DNA from: JACOND01 sp051011135
GTDB taxonomy: Bacteria > Bdellovibrionota > Bdellovibrionia > Bdellovibrionales > UBA1609
Direction: 5' to 3'
Length of the DNA stretch: 31,971 nucleotides
Assembly (NCBI GenBank): GCA_051011135.1
Contig: JBPCUO010000077.1
Coordinates: forward strand, 1 to 31,971
The notes below the pieces were generated by a model. It searched no databases and was not told where the DNA came from. It saw only the letters and a list, made by a program, of their open reading frames with translations. Positions 23,727 to 31,971 of the stretch are shown one piece after another; position 1 is the stretch's first letter; each line of letters starts with the position of its first letter. Both the position numbers and the translations under genes were made by a program.

Positions 23727-24932
23727 TTAAGCAAGATCTCCAAAAGCTCCAAGCATAGGTAGCATGACAGACACTAAAACAAAACCTATTATGCAAGCCA
23801 TAAAAATAAGCATAAAAGGACCTAAAATAGAGGTGAAAGCAGAAACCTCTATATCGACCTGACGATCATAATTCTCACTAATTTGATTGAGCATCATTTC
23901 TAATTCTCCTGTTTTTTCTCCAATACGAATCATCTGCAAAACAACGGGAGGAAATTGACCAGACCTTTGTAAAGGAAGAGTGACTGACTCCCCTTCTTTA
24001 ATATTTTCTCTAGCCGTTCGAATGGCTTCTTTAATAAGATCATTTTTTACAATATTTTTTACAATATCCATAGATTGCAAAACGGGTATGCCTCCATTCA
24101 TTAAAGTTGATAGCGTTCTAGAGAAAACAGAAATGTCAGCAGCTCTAATCAATCGACCTAAAACAGGTAGCTTCAGCATCATTTTATCTAAATGATATTT
24201 TCCTTTGGGAGTATGTTTCCAACGAATAAAAATAAAACAAGCCAGAACAAAACCAACAATTAAGCTAACCCAATAATTCACTAAAATTTCACTAAACCCT
24301 ATGGTTACTTTTGTCATCCAAGGAAGTTGATTTCGATCTTCAAATAATTCTGTGACAGTAGGAACGACATAAGTGCAAAGAATAATTATAATAGTTACTG
24401 TTACAAATAATAAAATCGCTGGATAAATAAGCGCTGAAAGAATTTTACTTCTAATGATAGATCGTTTCTCCATTAAATGAGCCAGCCTTTCTAAAATTCC
24501 ATCTAAATTCCCACTGGCCTCCCCTGATTCGCAAAGAGAACAAAAAATAGTATCAAAAATATGAGGATAAGTTTTTAAAGCCAGATGAAAAGGCTTACCT
24601 TCATTTACTTGATTTTTGATATCTGCAATGCTTGATGAGAAATAAGGCTCTTCTATTTGTTGAGAGATAGCATCTAAAGCTTCAACAAGAGGAATATTTG
24701 ATTTTAAAAGAGTCGATAATAATCGAGTAAAAATAGAAATTTCTTTAACCGTTACTTTTTTCTTAATAAAAGAATGTTTTTGCAAGCTTTCTTGATTCTT
24801 AACTTTTATCTCTTGAAGAAAAAGCCCTCGACGAGCAAGCTCATCTTTTGCGAGTTTAATACTTTCCGCTTCTAAGCTTCCCTTTAATAATTTTCCACTT
24901 TGATCCAAGCTTTTATATTCAAAAATAGGCAT
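23727..24932 (-). CDS. gspF: type II secretion inner-membrane protein GspF
   Basis: A 401-residue polytopic protein of normal length. The N-terminal MPIFEYKSLDQSGKLLKGSL, followed by AKDELARRGLFLQEIKV, is the standard GspF start. Two cytoplasmic helical domains carry the repeats FTRLLSTLLKSNIPLVEALD and FSRTLSTLMNGGIPVLQSMD, and FCSLCESGEASGNLDGILE. Three transmembrane helices lie near residues 163-190, 217-238 and 367-394. In the family it is the central platform protein contacting GspE and GspL. It lies 75 bp after gspE, a gap holding a 13-bp inverted repeat. Confidence 0.95.
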   Translation of the reverse strand: MPIFEYKSLDQSGKLLKGSLEAESIKLAKDELARRGLFLQEIKVKNQESLQKHSFIKKKVTVKEISIFTRLLSTLLKSNIPLVEALDAISQQIEEPYFSSSIADIKNQVNEGKPFHLALKTYPHIFDTIFCSLCESGEASGNLDGILERLAHLMEKRSIIRSKILSALIYPAILLFVTVTIIIILCTYVVPTVTELFEDRNQLPWMTKVTIGFSEILVNYWVSLIVGFVLACFIFIRWKHTPKGKYHLDKMMLKLPVLGRLIRAADISVFSRTLSTLMNGGIPVLQSMDIVKNIVKNDLIKEAIRTARENIKEGESVTLPLQRSGQFPPVVLQMIRIGEKTGELEMMLNQISENYDRQVDIEVSAFTSILGPFMLIFMACIIGFVLVSVMLPMLGAFGDLA

Positions 24933-24950
24933 ATTTATAATTTACCTTAT

Positions 24951-24980
24951 AGTTTTAAAATGACAAATCATTTTAAAACT
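24951..24980. promoter_or_regulatory. perfect 13-bp inverted repeat between gspE and gspF
   Basis: AGTTTTAAAATGA (24951-24963), loop CAAA, TCATTTTAAAACT (24968-24980). On the gsp transcript it lies just before the gspF Shine-Dalgarno sequence (ATAAGG) and about 18 nt before the ATG. No U run follows it on either strand, so it is not an ordinary terminator; it could be an RNA stability or translation element, or an operator. Confidence 0.6.
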
Positions 24981-25007
24981 TACTAGAAATAAAGGCTTAA
25001 AATCTTA

Positions 25008-26693
25008 TTAAATATCAAGTTGTGTATTAGAAAGCACTTCTTCAATAGTGGTTATGCCTTGAAGAACCTTTTCTAATCCATGATCTCTAAAAGACACCAT
25101 TCCGGAACGAATAGCTTCTTTTTTAATATCTGTTCCACTGGCTTGTTTAAGTATTAAAGAACGAATGCTGTCATTCACAGTTAAAATTTCAGCAATAGCG
25201 GTTCGACCCATATAGCCTTTGTAGTTACACTGATTACAACCCGCTGCTTTATAAATCACAGAATTTTCTGGAAAAGAAATACTTAAAGATTTTAATTCTT
25301 CACGAGTAGGCTGATGAGCTTTTTTACAAAGAGGACATAAAACCCTTACTAATCTTTGAGACAAAACTCCTAATAAAGAAGTTGCTATTAAAAAAGGTTC
25401 GCACCCCATATCTATTAATCTAGGAAACACACCTGCTGAATCATTAGTATGTAGCGTTGATAACACTAAGTGACCTGTTAAAGACGCATTGATAGCAATT
25501 TTCATAGTATCTATATCTCTAATCTCACCCACCATAATAACATCAGGATCTTGTCTTAAAATAGAACGAAGCCCATTAGCAAAAGTTAATCCAATTTTAG
25601 GATTCACTTGTATCTGACCTATTCCTTGAATTCGTTGCTCGACAGGATCCTCAATAGTAATAATATTAGTATCCGTAGATTTAATCTTAGATAAAGCAGC
25701 GTACAAACTAGAAGATTTACCACTACCTGTTGGACCTGTTGCTAAAAAAATTCCATAACTTTTTTCCAGTAATTCTTCTAGGATATTTACATTTTTTTTT
25801 GATAAACCGAGTTGCTCAATTTTTAAAAAGGTTTGAGAACGATCTTGAAGTCTTAAAACAAGTCTTTCTCCAAAAGATGTTGGAACTGTATTTAAACGAA
25901 TATCAATATCTTTTCCAGCTAATTTCAAAGGAATACTTCCATCTTGTGGTAGCCTTTTTTCAGCAATATTTAATTTTCCCATAATTTTTACACGAGAAGT
26001 GATAGCATTTTGTAAACGCTTTTGAACTTTTAAAACAGAATACAAGCTTCCATCAACGCGAAATCTCACAACAACTTCTTTCTCGTAGGGTTCTATATGT
26101 ATATCTGAAGCTCTTTCTTTAACCGCTCGAACTAAAATAGTATTCACCAGTTTTATAATAGGAGCTTCATCATGAGCTTCTAATAAATCAATAACAGGAT
26201 CACTCAGGTTGTACTCCTCAGCTTCTATATCCTCAAAGTCTGTAAAATCTTGAGTGTTTTTTTCATACACACGATTGATAGCTTCTTGAATTTTATAATT
26301 AAAACTCATAACAGGCTCTACGCGTTTTTTAAATTTAACTTTTAAATTATTAAAGGTTTCAAAGTTTAAAGGATTACTTGTTAGAACTTGAATAGAAGTA
26401 TCTTCTTCTTTAAAAGGCAGAATGCTATGAGATTTTGCATAATGAATAGGAATATCTATCACTAAATTAGTAGGTATTTCTGAAAAGGGTATCTCTGGTA
26501 AAAATGTAATATTTAAGTATTTACAAACTTGAACTAAAGCTTGTTCTGCAGTAGGAGCTACCTCATCTTGATTAAACCGATCAAAAAGAGATTCGCCATG
26601 TTGATCTTTACCATTTAAAATTTGTTGAATTTGAAGAGGCGTTAGTGTGGTTGACTTTAATAGGATTTGCTCCAACTTCTCTTTATAATCCAC
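25008..26693 (-). CDS. gspE: type II secretion ATPase GspE
   Basis: A 561-residue hexameric secretion ATPase. The N-terminal domain binds GspL. The catalytic part has Walker A GPTGSGKSS (320-328), the Asp box ITIEDPVE (345-352), Walker B ILRQDPDVIMVGEIRD (378-393) and the His box LSTLHTNDS (411-419). The zinc-binding four-cysteine element is complete (C453, C456, C486, C489). The start is a GTG at 26693 with AGGG upstream. It lies 17 bp after gspD. Confidence 0.96.
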   Translation of the reverse strand: MDYKEKLEQILLKSTTLTPLQIQQILNGKDQHGESLFDRFNQDEVAPTAEQALVQVCKYLNITFLPEIPFSEIPTNLVIDIPIHYAKSHSILPFKEEDTSIQVLTSNPLNFETFNNLKVKFKKRVEPVMSFNYKIQEAINRVYEKNTQDFTDFEDIEAEEYNLSDPVIDLLEAHDEAPIIKLVNTILVRAVKERASDIHIEPYEKEVVVRFRVDGSLYSVLKVQKRLQNAITSRVKIMGKLNIAEKRLPQDGSIPLKLAGKDIDIRLNTVPTSFGERLVLRLQDRSQTFLKIEQLGLSKKNVNILEELLEKSYGIFLATGPTGSGKSSSLYAALSKIKSTDTNIITIEDPVEQRIQGIGQIQVNPKIGLTFANGLRSILRQDPDVIMVGEIRDIDTMKIAINASLTGHLVLSTLHTNDSAGVFPRLIDMGCEPFLIATSLLGVLSQRLVRVLCPLCKKAHQPTREELKSLSISFPENSVIYKAAGCNQCNYKGYMGRTAIAEILTVNDSIRSLILKQASGTDIKKEAIRSGMVSFRDHGLEKVLQGITTIEEVLSNTQLDI

Positions 26694-26710
26694 TTGAATT
26701 CCCTGACATC

Positions 26711-29287
26711 TTAATTCTTTTCTTCAGCCTCTTTTTGTTTAGCGGCTTTTTTTTGTGGCTGCTTTTTAAGAGATTTATTTGCATTATCTTTTTTGGAAGG
26801 ATCTTGTGTTTGAAAATCAATATCATCAATTTCAAAAGTTTCAAAATTCATCAGATCCTCCTCATTATTATCCAGCTTGATCTCTGGTGTTTTTGGAAGA
26901 GCAGGTAATGATTTACTGTTAGGAACAGCAGGGATAATATCTTCTGGTTCTAGTATTTCTTCCAGATCCAGATCTGAATCTTTTAAAGTAGGAGCTTGGT
27001 CATTTCCTTCAAATTGATTTTGAACTTTTAATTTTTTTAAATACTCTCCATGAGGATCTCTTCCCTTCATGTTTTTTCTAATAAAATAAATTCTTTCTTC
27101 TAGTTTTTTACTTAATAAATTCTTCATTTGTTTTTTTTGGTCCTTACCTTTGATAATAGTAGGAGTTATAAAAACAATAAGATTTCTTTTTTCTTTTTTA
27201 ATATCAGAGCCTTTAAACAACCAACCCAAAATAGGCAAGTCTCCCAAAATAGGTACTTTGTTTTGAACAACAGTTTCTTTATCTGTTAAAAGACCTCCTA
27301 GGACAGCGGTTTCTCCATCGTGAAGAATCATTTTAGTTTCTATATTTCTTTTTACAATATGAACCCCTTTGTTTTGAAGTTCACTTGCTGTGGATTGCCG
27401 TTCTGAAAAATCATCAAATTTTTGATTGATATCCATTTGAATTGTTCCTGAATCAGGATTGATACGAGGAGTGATTTCTAATTTTAAAGTTACATCTTGC
27501 CTATCAACAGAGTTTTGAGAAACCGCTAAAGAAGACGAAGTATTAGTGATTCCTACAGGAGCATTTTCACCAACCTCTATAGAAGCTGTAATATTATCTA
27601 AAGCCGTAATTTGAGGAGTCGATAAGACATTAACATTCCCTGCTTTTTTAAGAACTTGAAGTAAAGGAACGGCTGATAAGTTAAGCGCTTGGTTTAAAGC
27701 GGAATTGGTTGAAGATCTGTTAAATGTACTCATAGCTGATCTTTGATTCTCAGGAGTTAACTCTTGAAAAGCATCACTTGCTATGAGGTCTTGAAACGAT
27801 TTGCTTTGATAATTTCCATCTACGCTCATGTTATTATTCCTTAAAAAATCTGATAAAGGCAGACCTAAAACAAGCCCTGGACCTAGTTTAGATCTTTGTA
27901 AAAAACTTGGATCCGCAGAAAAAGAACGATTTAAAAATCCAGCAATGGGAGTCCCTTTGATATTAAAAAAATCTAACCAACTTGTTAATCCAGAAGTTAA
28001 AGCAGATGCAAGATTAATCTCCCATCGATCCCCTTCATCTACAAGCATTTCAACAATAACCGCTTGAACAAAAACTTGATCTCTTGGGATATCAATCTTT
28101 TTTAAAACTTCTTTTACTCTTTCGAAATCATATTTATTTTTCGCGCTAATAATTAAACTATTCGTATTGATATCAGGTAAAATAGTAACATTTTCAAAAA
28201 GAGGAGAATTTTTCTTTCCCGAGTTTAATCCCCTTGATCTTGAAGAAGAACCTCCAAAACGAAAAGGCAACTGCCTTTTAGAACTACTGCCAGAACGAGA
28301 CGAAGAATCACCAATACCAATTAAAGTATTATAAACTTGTTCTGCAGTTCCATATAAAACATTGTAAACATAAATACCTCCTGTTCGAGAAGGGTCAATA
28401 TAAGTATCTAGTTTTTTAATTAAATTTTTAACTCTTACCAAACCTGGTGCGTTGGCAGAAACCACAAGAGAGTTAGTTCTAGAATCAGAAATAATATTAG
28501 AAATTTTTACATAACCCACTAAAGCGTTTTGAGATTTTTTAGAAGATCTTGGAGTAAGTCTTCTTTTGGAAGAAGATTGTTCTATGTCTAATAAATTAGA
28601 CAGTATCTCAGCAAGATCTTCAGCGGCAGCATGTTGGATAGGTATGATCTGAACCGATTCTTTAGAGCCCGGAGTATCCATAGCATAAACAATTTTCATA
28701 ATTCTTTCTATGACAGAGCCATAATCAGATATGATGATCGAATTAGAGCTTGTGTGTGAAGAAATTTGATTGTTTTGTGACAGAAGATACTTGATAGAAT
28801 CGGAAAATTCTTTAGCATTGATATATTTAAGCTTGATAATACGAGTGATTAATTGATCTGTATTAGGAAAATAATCTCCACTATAAATTTCTGTATTATC
28901 TTTTAAAGCTTTTTGAGTTTCTTGTATTTTCCAAAAAGCTCCTGATTTTACCAGAGCATAACCATTAATTGCTAAAGCAGAAAGAAAAGCTTTATAAGCT
29001 TCTGCAACAGTTATTTTAGAAGGAGCAATCACTGTAATTTTTTTAGAAGAAACAGCGGGATCAACAATAAAATTTAAACCTGTTAATTTTCCAATCGCTT
29101 TAACGAGATCTAAAATATCTGCATTGGGATAATCAAAACTTTCTATAATATCTGGAAAATTTTCATTAGAAATATCTTCAGGAAGAGCCTGATCAAAAGA
29201 AATTTTATTTTTTTGGCCAATAGGAGCTGCCAGTACAGACAATGTAAAAGTCATCCATAAAAAAGCTATCCCTGCTTGCTGCCTCAT
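26711..29287 (-). CDS. gspD: type II secretion outer-membrane secretin GspD
   Basis: An 858-residue secretin. Signal peptide (1-20), N0 domain (about 45-125), N1-N3 repeats (about 145-400; N3 carries a Ser/Arg-rich insertion at 328-358, SSSRSGSSSKRQ), then the secretin channel domain (400-712) with VFVQAVIVEMLVDEG, LSTPQITALDNITASIEVGE and VPILGDLPILGWLF (678-691). About 145 residues follow the channel (713-858). They are charged, with acidic and Pro-rich stretches and a Lys-rich end; a known S domain is not obvious. No pilotin gene is nearby. AGGGG lies 7 nt before the ATG; gspC ends 9 bp upstream. Confidence 0.95.
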   Translation of the reverse strand: MRQQAGIAFLWMTFTLSVLAAPIGQKNKISFDQALPEDISNENFPDIIESFDYPNADILDLVKAIGKLTGLNFIVDPAVSSKKITVIAPSKITVAEAYKAFLSALAINGYALVKSGAFWKIQETQKALKDNTEIYSGDYFPNTDQLITRIIKLKYINAKEFSDSIKYLLSQNNQISSHTSSNSIIISDYGSVIERIMKIVYAMDTPGSKESVQIIPIQHAAAEDLAEILSNLLDIEQSSSKRRLTPRSSKKSQNALVGYVKISNIISDSRTNSLVVSANAPGLVRVKNLIKKLDTYIDPSRTGGIYVYNVLYGTAEQVYNTLIGIGDSSSRSGSSSKRQLPFRFGGSSSRSRGLNSGKKNSPLFENVTILPDINTNSLIISAKNKYDFERVKEVLKKIDIPRDQVFVQAVIVEMLVDEGDRWEINLASALTSGLTSWLDFFNIKGTPIAGFLNRSFSADPSFLQRSKLGPGLVLGLPLSDFLRNNNMSVDGNYQSKSFQDLIASDAFQELTPENQRSAMSTFNRSSTNSALNQALNLSAVPLLQVLKKAGNVNVLSTPQITALDNITASIEVGENAPVGITNTSSSLAVSQNSVDRQDVTLKLEITPRINPDSGTIQMDINQKFDDFSERQSTASELQNKGVHIVKRNIETKMILHDGETAVLGGLLTDKETVVQNKVPILGDLPILGWLFKGSDIKKEKRNLIVFITPTIIKGKDQKKQMKNLLSKKLEERIYFIRKNMKGRDPHGEYLKKLKVQNQFEGNDQAPTLKDSDLDLEEILEPEDIIPAVPNSKSLPALPKTPEIKLDNNEEDLMNFETFEIDDIDFQTQDPSKKDNANKSLKKQPQKKAAKQKEAEEKN

Positions 29288-29296
29288 GATGTTCCC

Positions 29297-30346
29297 CTAG
29301 TTGATAGGAGTATCCTCATTCACTCCATAATCGAATTCTACTGCTTTTCCATCTCTTTCGACAAGAACTTTTAAACGACTGCTTGTTCTAAATTTATCAA
29401 AAAGTTCCAAGGCTTTTTGAGGGTTTTCAACCGATTCTCCATTAACAGTCTTGATAATATCCCCAACTTGAAAACCTAAACTCTCATAAATGCTATCTTT
29501 GTCTATAGATGCAAAAGTATATCCTTCAATGATGGAAACTCCATCCCTTTCGACACGGTGAGGAACGACGCGAGCTTGTTGTAAAATTTCATGAAGTTGA
29601 CCTATATGCGTGGTGATATCAGATCGATTCACCTCAAATTTATTTCCTTTTCTTCGAACTACAGAATTTTCTGAAATCAACTCTTTAGAGGCCTCTTTTT
29701 CTTGATTGTAACTGATAAGAATTTTATTTTCTTCAGGGAGTTCTACATATTCTAAACGATTATTATTTTTATTAGAAAAAATAACTTTTCCTCTTTCGAT
29801 TTTGGTAATAACAGCTTGTCCACCGATCGTATCGCCGACTTTATAAGATGAAGTCTGTTGAGTTTGATCCTCTATAGTTGCTACAGAACGCCTTGGGTTT
29901 AAATGAACAATCGTTCCTTTTAAATCCAAAGAAAGAGATGTTCGTACAGGATCGCCAGAAAAACTTACTGTTTGACCCACCATCTCTGAAGGAATAGAGC
30001 CTGTATGAAAAATATTTTTTTGCCAAAGCATTTTATAATCTTTAGCTAAAGGAGATTTTAAATCTGAAGTTTTAACAGGAGATAAATCTTGGTTTGGTAA
30101 AAGATATTTGTAAGCATTCATCACCAGAAGATCCGAGCTTAAAAAAGCTAGAAATAAAACAAAAAGAAGCAACTTCTTTTTTTTAATCTTGTTAAAAACA
30201 TACTTGGCTTTTTGTTTGAAAGAATCAGAATCCAGTGACAGTAAAGTTTTCTGAAACCCAGATCTCATATTAAAATTCCCTCTTAAAAAATAAGGAATTT
30301 TTATTTTATTAAAAAGTTTTTTCAAGTTCAAAAAGCCCATAGCCAC
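29297..30346 (-). CDS. gspC: type II secretion protein GspC with PDZ domain
   Basis: A 349-residue inner-membrane protein. A basic cytoplasmic part (1-57) is followed by one transmembrane helix (58-77), an HR domain (about 105-205, with LWQKNIFHTG, LDLKGTIVHLNPRRSVATIE and VGDTI) that contacts secretin N0, and a C-terminal PDZ domain (about 255-345, with SLGFQVGDIIKTVNGESV) that is tied to substrate choice in the family. The start is GTG 30346 with AGGGA upstream; ATG 30340 is the alternative. It is the first gene of the gsp operon. I found no convincing promoter between it and the divergent methyltransferase. Confidence 0.93.
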   Translation of the reverse strand: MAMGFLNLKKLFNKIKIPYFLRGNFNMRSGFQKTLLSLDSDSFKQKAKYVFNKIKKKKLLLFVLFLAFLSSDLLVMNAYKYLLPNQDLSPVKTSDLKSPLAKDYKMLWQKNIFHTGSIPSEMVGQTVSFSGDPVRTSLSLDLKGTIVHLNPRRSVATIEDQTQQTSSYKVGDTIGGQAVITKIERGKVIFSNKNNNRLEYVELPEENKILISYNQEKEASKELISENSVVRRKGNKFEVNRSDITTHIGQLHEILQQARVVPHRVERDGVSIIEGYTFASIDKDSIYESLGFQVGDIIKTVNGESVENPQKALELFDKFRTSSRLKVLVERDGKAVEFDYGVNEDTPIN

Positions 30347-30492
30347 AATAGTCCCTGCTAAAACAATCTTAATGAGAAATAAAAAAATTTGTAATCTTAA
30401 AGTATGGTTTTTTTAGACTATGGGCTCAAAAAAGCTAATAACACATGATATCAAAAAATTTTCAACGAAACGCTGGGACTCTCACTCAATGA

Positions 30493-30520
30493 TTGTCATT
30501 TTAAAAAGAAATGCAATAAA
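30493..30520 (+). promoter_or_regulatory. candidate promoter of the DNA methyltransferase gene
   Basis: TTGTCA (30493-30498), a 16-nt spacer and AATAAA (30515-30520). The start would fall only about 8 nt before the ATG at 30535, which has no Shine-Dalgarno sequence, so the message could be nearly leaderless. The rest of the 188-bp divergent spacer shows nothing clear. Confidence 0.3.
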
Positions 30521-30534
30521 GTGTATCCAAAATC

Positions 30535-31485
30535 ATGGATAAATTATTTTTTAATCTAGATTGCATAGAAGGCGCTAAAAAACATATTAAATCTAATAGC
30601 GTAGATTTAATGATTTGCGACCCTCCTTATGGCATTGAAGGTCATAAATTAGACAAGCATTACAACAGAAAAGAAACTTTCGTTTTAGAGGGGTATAAAG
30701 AAGTCTCTCAAGAACACTATCCTGAATTTTCAAAAAAATGGCTCCTCGAAGCCGAAAGGATCCTGAAACCTGGAGGGTCTTTATATGTTGTTTCTGGTTA
30801 CACAAACCTTATTCATATTCTCAATGCCTTAAAGGAAAGCTCTTTAAAAGAAATGAATCATCTGATTTGGAAATATAATTTTGGAGTTTATACTAAAAAA
30901 AAATTTGTATCTTCTCATTATCACCTGCTTTTTTATGTAAAAAAAGGCAAGCCTCATACTTTTAATACCTTTTGCAGATTTTCAGATTCAGAAAAATCTG
31001 ATAAGGGTCATTCTTTAAATTACAAAGATAGAGAAGATGTATGGGTGATACCAAAGCAATATAAACCTAAACAAACTAAAAACAAAAATGAATTGCCTGA
31101 AGATCTTTTAAAAAAAATTATTTTGTATTCTAGCAATCAAGGAGATACTGTTTGTGATTTTTTTCTTGGAAGTTTTGCAACAGCAAAAACAGCTCTAGGA
31201 CTTAATAGAAAAGCGATTGGTTTTGAAGTTAATAAAAAAGCTTATGACTATCAAATAAAACAAATTGAAAAAATAAAAAGTGGTTCTATGATGAAACAAA
31301 TATCCACTCCTCCTAAAAACATTTATTTTCAACAAGGAAAACCTTTATCAAAAACAGAAATAAAAAATATAAAATCTAAATTTAAAAAATTTAAAGATAA
31401 AGGAATGACTCAAAAAAAAGCTCTTGAAAATCTTTCTAAAGAATTTGGTAGAGGGCGTTGGTCCTTAATGAATATTATTAAATAA
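30535..31485 (+). CDS. solitary DNA methyltransferase (N4-cytosine/N6-adenine, beta-class order)
   Basis: A 316-residue protein. The catalytic motif DPPY is at 29-32 (motif IV), and the SAM-binding motif I comes later, DFFLGSFATAKTALGL (208-223), followed by IGFEVNK; this order is that of beta-class amino-methyltransferases. A possible target-recognition stretch lies between (LIWKYNFGVYTKKKFVSSHY to about 175). After about residue 255 comes a basic, helix-turn-helix-like extension (LSKTEIKNIKSKFKKFKD, MTQKKALENLSKEFGRG) that most such enzymes lack. No restriction endonuclease gene is next to it in the window, so it looks like an orphan methylase, possibly regulatory or of phage origin. The target sequence cannot be told. 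Confidence 0.85.
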   Translation: MDKLFFNLDCIEGAKKHIKSNSVDLMICDPPYGIEGHKLDKHYNRKETFVLEGYKEVSQEHYPEFSKKWLLEAERILKPGGSLYVVSGYTNLIHILNALKESSLKEMNHLIWKYNFGVYTKKKFVSSHYHLLFYVKKGKPHTFNTFCRFSDSEKSDKGHSLNYKDREDVWVIPKQYKPKQTKNKNELPEDLLKKIILYSSNQGDTVCDFFLGSFATAKTALGLNRKAIGFEVNKKAYDYQIKQIEKIKSGSMMKQISTPPKNIYFQQGKPLSKTEIKNIKSKFKKFKDKGMTQKKALENLSKEFGRGRWSLMNIIK

Positions 31486-31494
31486 TTTTTAAAA

Positions 31495-31971
31495 TTAAAA
31501 AGCAGGAGGTCGTTTAATAGGCGAAACTTTACAAATCTGTTCTCGATTGGAAAAAGGGCCGCAAAGTTTTTTTACTTTAAGACGATTCATTTCAAAATCT
31601 TTATCATCTCCTGGCCAATTTGTATTACGATTATAAAGCGCTCCTTGAAGATTCTTATGAGAAAGATTTTTTACTTTTTCTAAATTGGCATCTCTTAAAT
31701 CAGATTCAAAAAATTTAGCACCTAAGAGATTAGAGCGAGAAAGATCTGCCCCTTTTAAATTAGCTTTTGAAAAATCCGCTAATACAAAATAACCCTTTGT
31801 TAAATTTGCCATTTCTAAATTTGCAGATATGAATTTTGTTTCAAAAGCTGAAATGCCATGAAGGTTAGATTTTTTTAATAGAGCTTTATTAAAAATAGAT
31901 TTACTAATATTAGATAAATAAAAAGTGGATTCATTGAGCTGGGATGATGTAAAATTTGTTTGATTTAAAGT
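31495..31971 (-). CDS. pentapeptide-repeat protein (5' truncated by window edge)
   Basis: The frame stays open through the right edge, so the visible ATG at 31812 is internal. About 158 codons are visible. Reading from the edge, repeats of the A(D/N)LXX type run through SNLHG, ANLEM, ANLTK, ADFSK, ANLKG, ADLSR, SNLLG, SDLRD, ANLEK and KNLQG, predicting a right-handed quadrilateral beta helix. After the helix come NTNWPGDD and a short Cys-containing tail (CGPF, ICKVSP). No function can be deduced; proteins of this fold include DNA mimics and scaffolds. It converges on the methyltransferase gene with a 9-bp gap. Confidence 0.8.
   Translation of the reverse strand, partial: TLNQTNFTSSQLNESTFYLSNISKSIFNKALLKKSNLHGISAFETKFISANLEMANLTKGYFVLADFSKANLKGADLSRSNLLGAKFFESDLRDANLEKVKNLSHKNLQGALYNRNTNWPGDDKDFEMNRLKVKKLCGPFSNREQICKVSPIKRPPAF

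Overview
The window is AT-rich (about 30% GC by eye) bacterial chromosome from a Gram-negative with an outer membrane: it carries a secretin-based type II secretion system (T2SS), a lipoprotein and several Sec signal peptides. The single gspC-D-E-F-G-H-I-J-K-L-M-N cluster ending in gspN, together with an odhA(sucA)-sucB-lpd operon and a heme A synthase, fits a delta-proteobacterial or Bdellovibrionota/Oligoflexia-type aerobe. The low GC content and the Lys/Asn-rich tails on many proteins suggest a compact AT-drifted genome. The lineage is inferred from gene content only; there is no rRNA gene here.

Region 1 (1-2553): a tandem array of four paralogous small secreted proteins, the first cut by the window edge. 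They share a signal peptide and an invariant six-cysteine pattern that matches no family I know. A convergent small lipoprotein follows. Region 2 (2553-5133): a secreted trypsin-like protease with a TPR/Sel1-like C-terminal half, convergent with a leucine-carboxyl-methyltransferase-like gene. Region 3 (5133-7798, minus strand): tRNA-Thr(UGU) and tRNA-Tyr(GUA) with their own promoter, preceded by pyrF-rlmB (8 bp overlap) and an MscS-type channel. Region 4 (7944-14195, plus strand): the three 2-oxoglutarate dehydrogenase components followed after 1 nt by a CtaA/COX15 heme A synthase, a respiratory operon. A GlcD/D-2-hydroxyglutarate-dehydrogenase-like flavoprotein converges on it, followed upstream by ssb.

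Region 5 (16127-30346, minus strand) is a complete T2SS core operon, gspC to gspN, with overlapping or abutting genes. GspD is the outer-membrane secretin, GspC links it to the inner membrane, GspE is the ATPase, GspF/L/M/N form the inner-membrane platform, and GspG/H/I/J/K make the pseudopilus. The prepilin peptidase (GspO) and a pilotin are not in the window. Oddities include a 12-residue tandem repeat in GspM, a tail of about 140 residues on GspD, an Ala instead of Gly at the GspH processing site, a 21-bp tandem duplication inside the GspG leader, and a perfect 13-bp inverted repeat between gspE and gspF. Region 6 (30535-31971): a solitary DNA methyltransferase and a pentapeptide-repeat protein cut by the right edge.

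A working hypothesis, by inference only, is that the six-cysteine proteins of region 1 are exported through Sec, fold with disulfides in the periplasm, and are candidate substrates of the region 5 T2SS. No intergenic stretch exceeds 300 bases.
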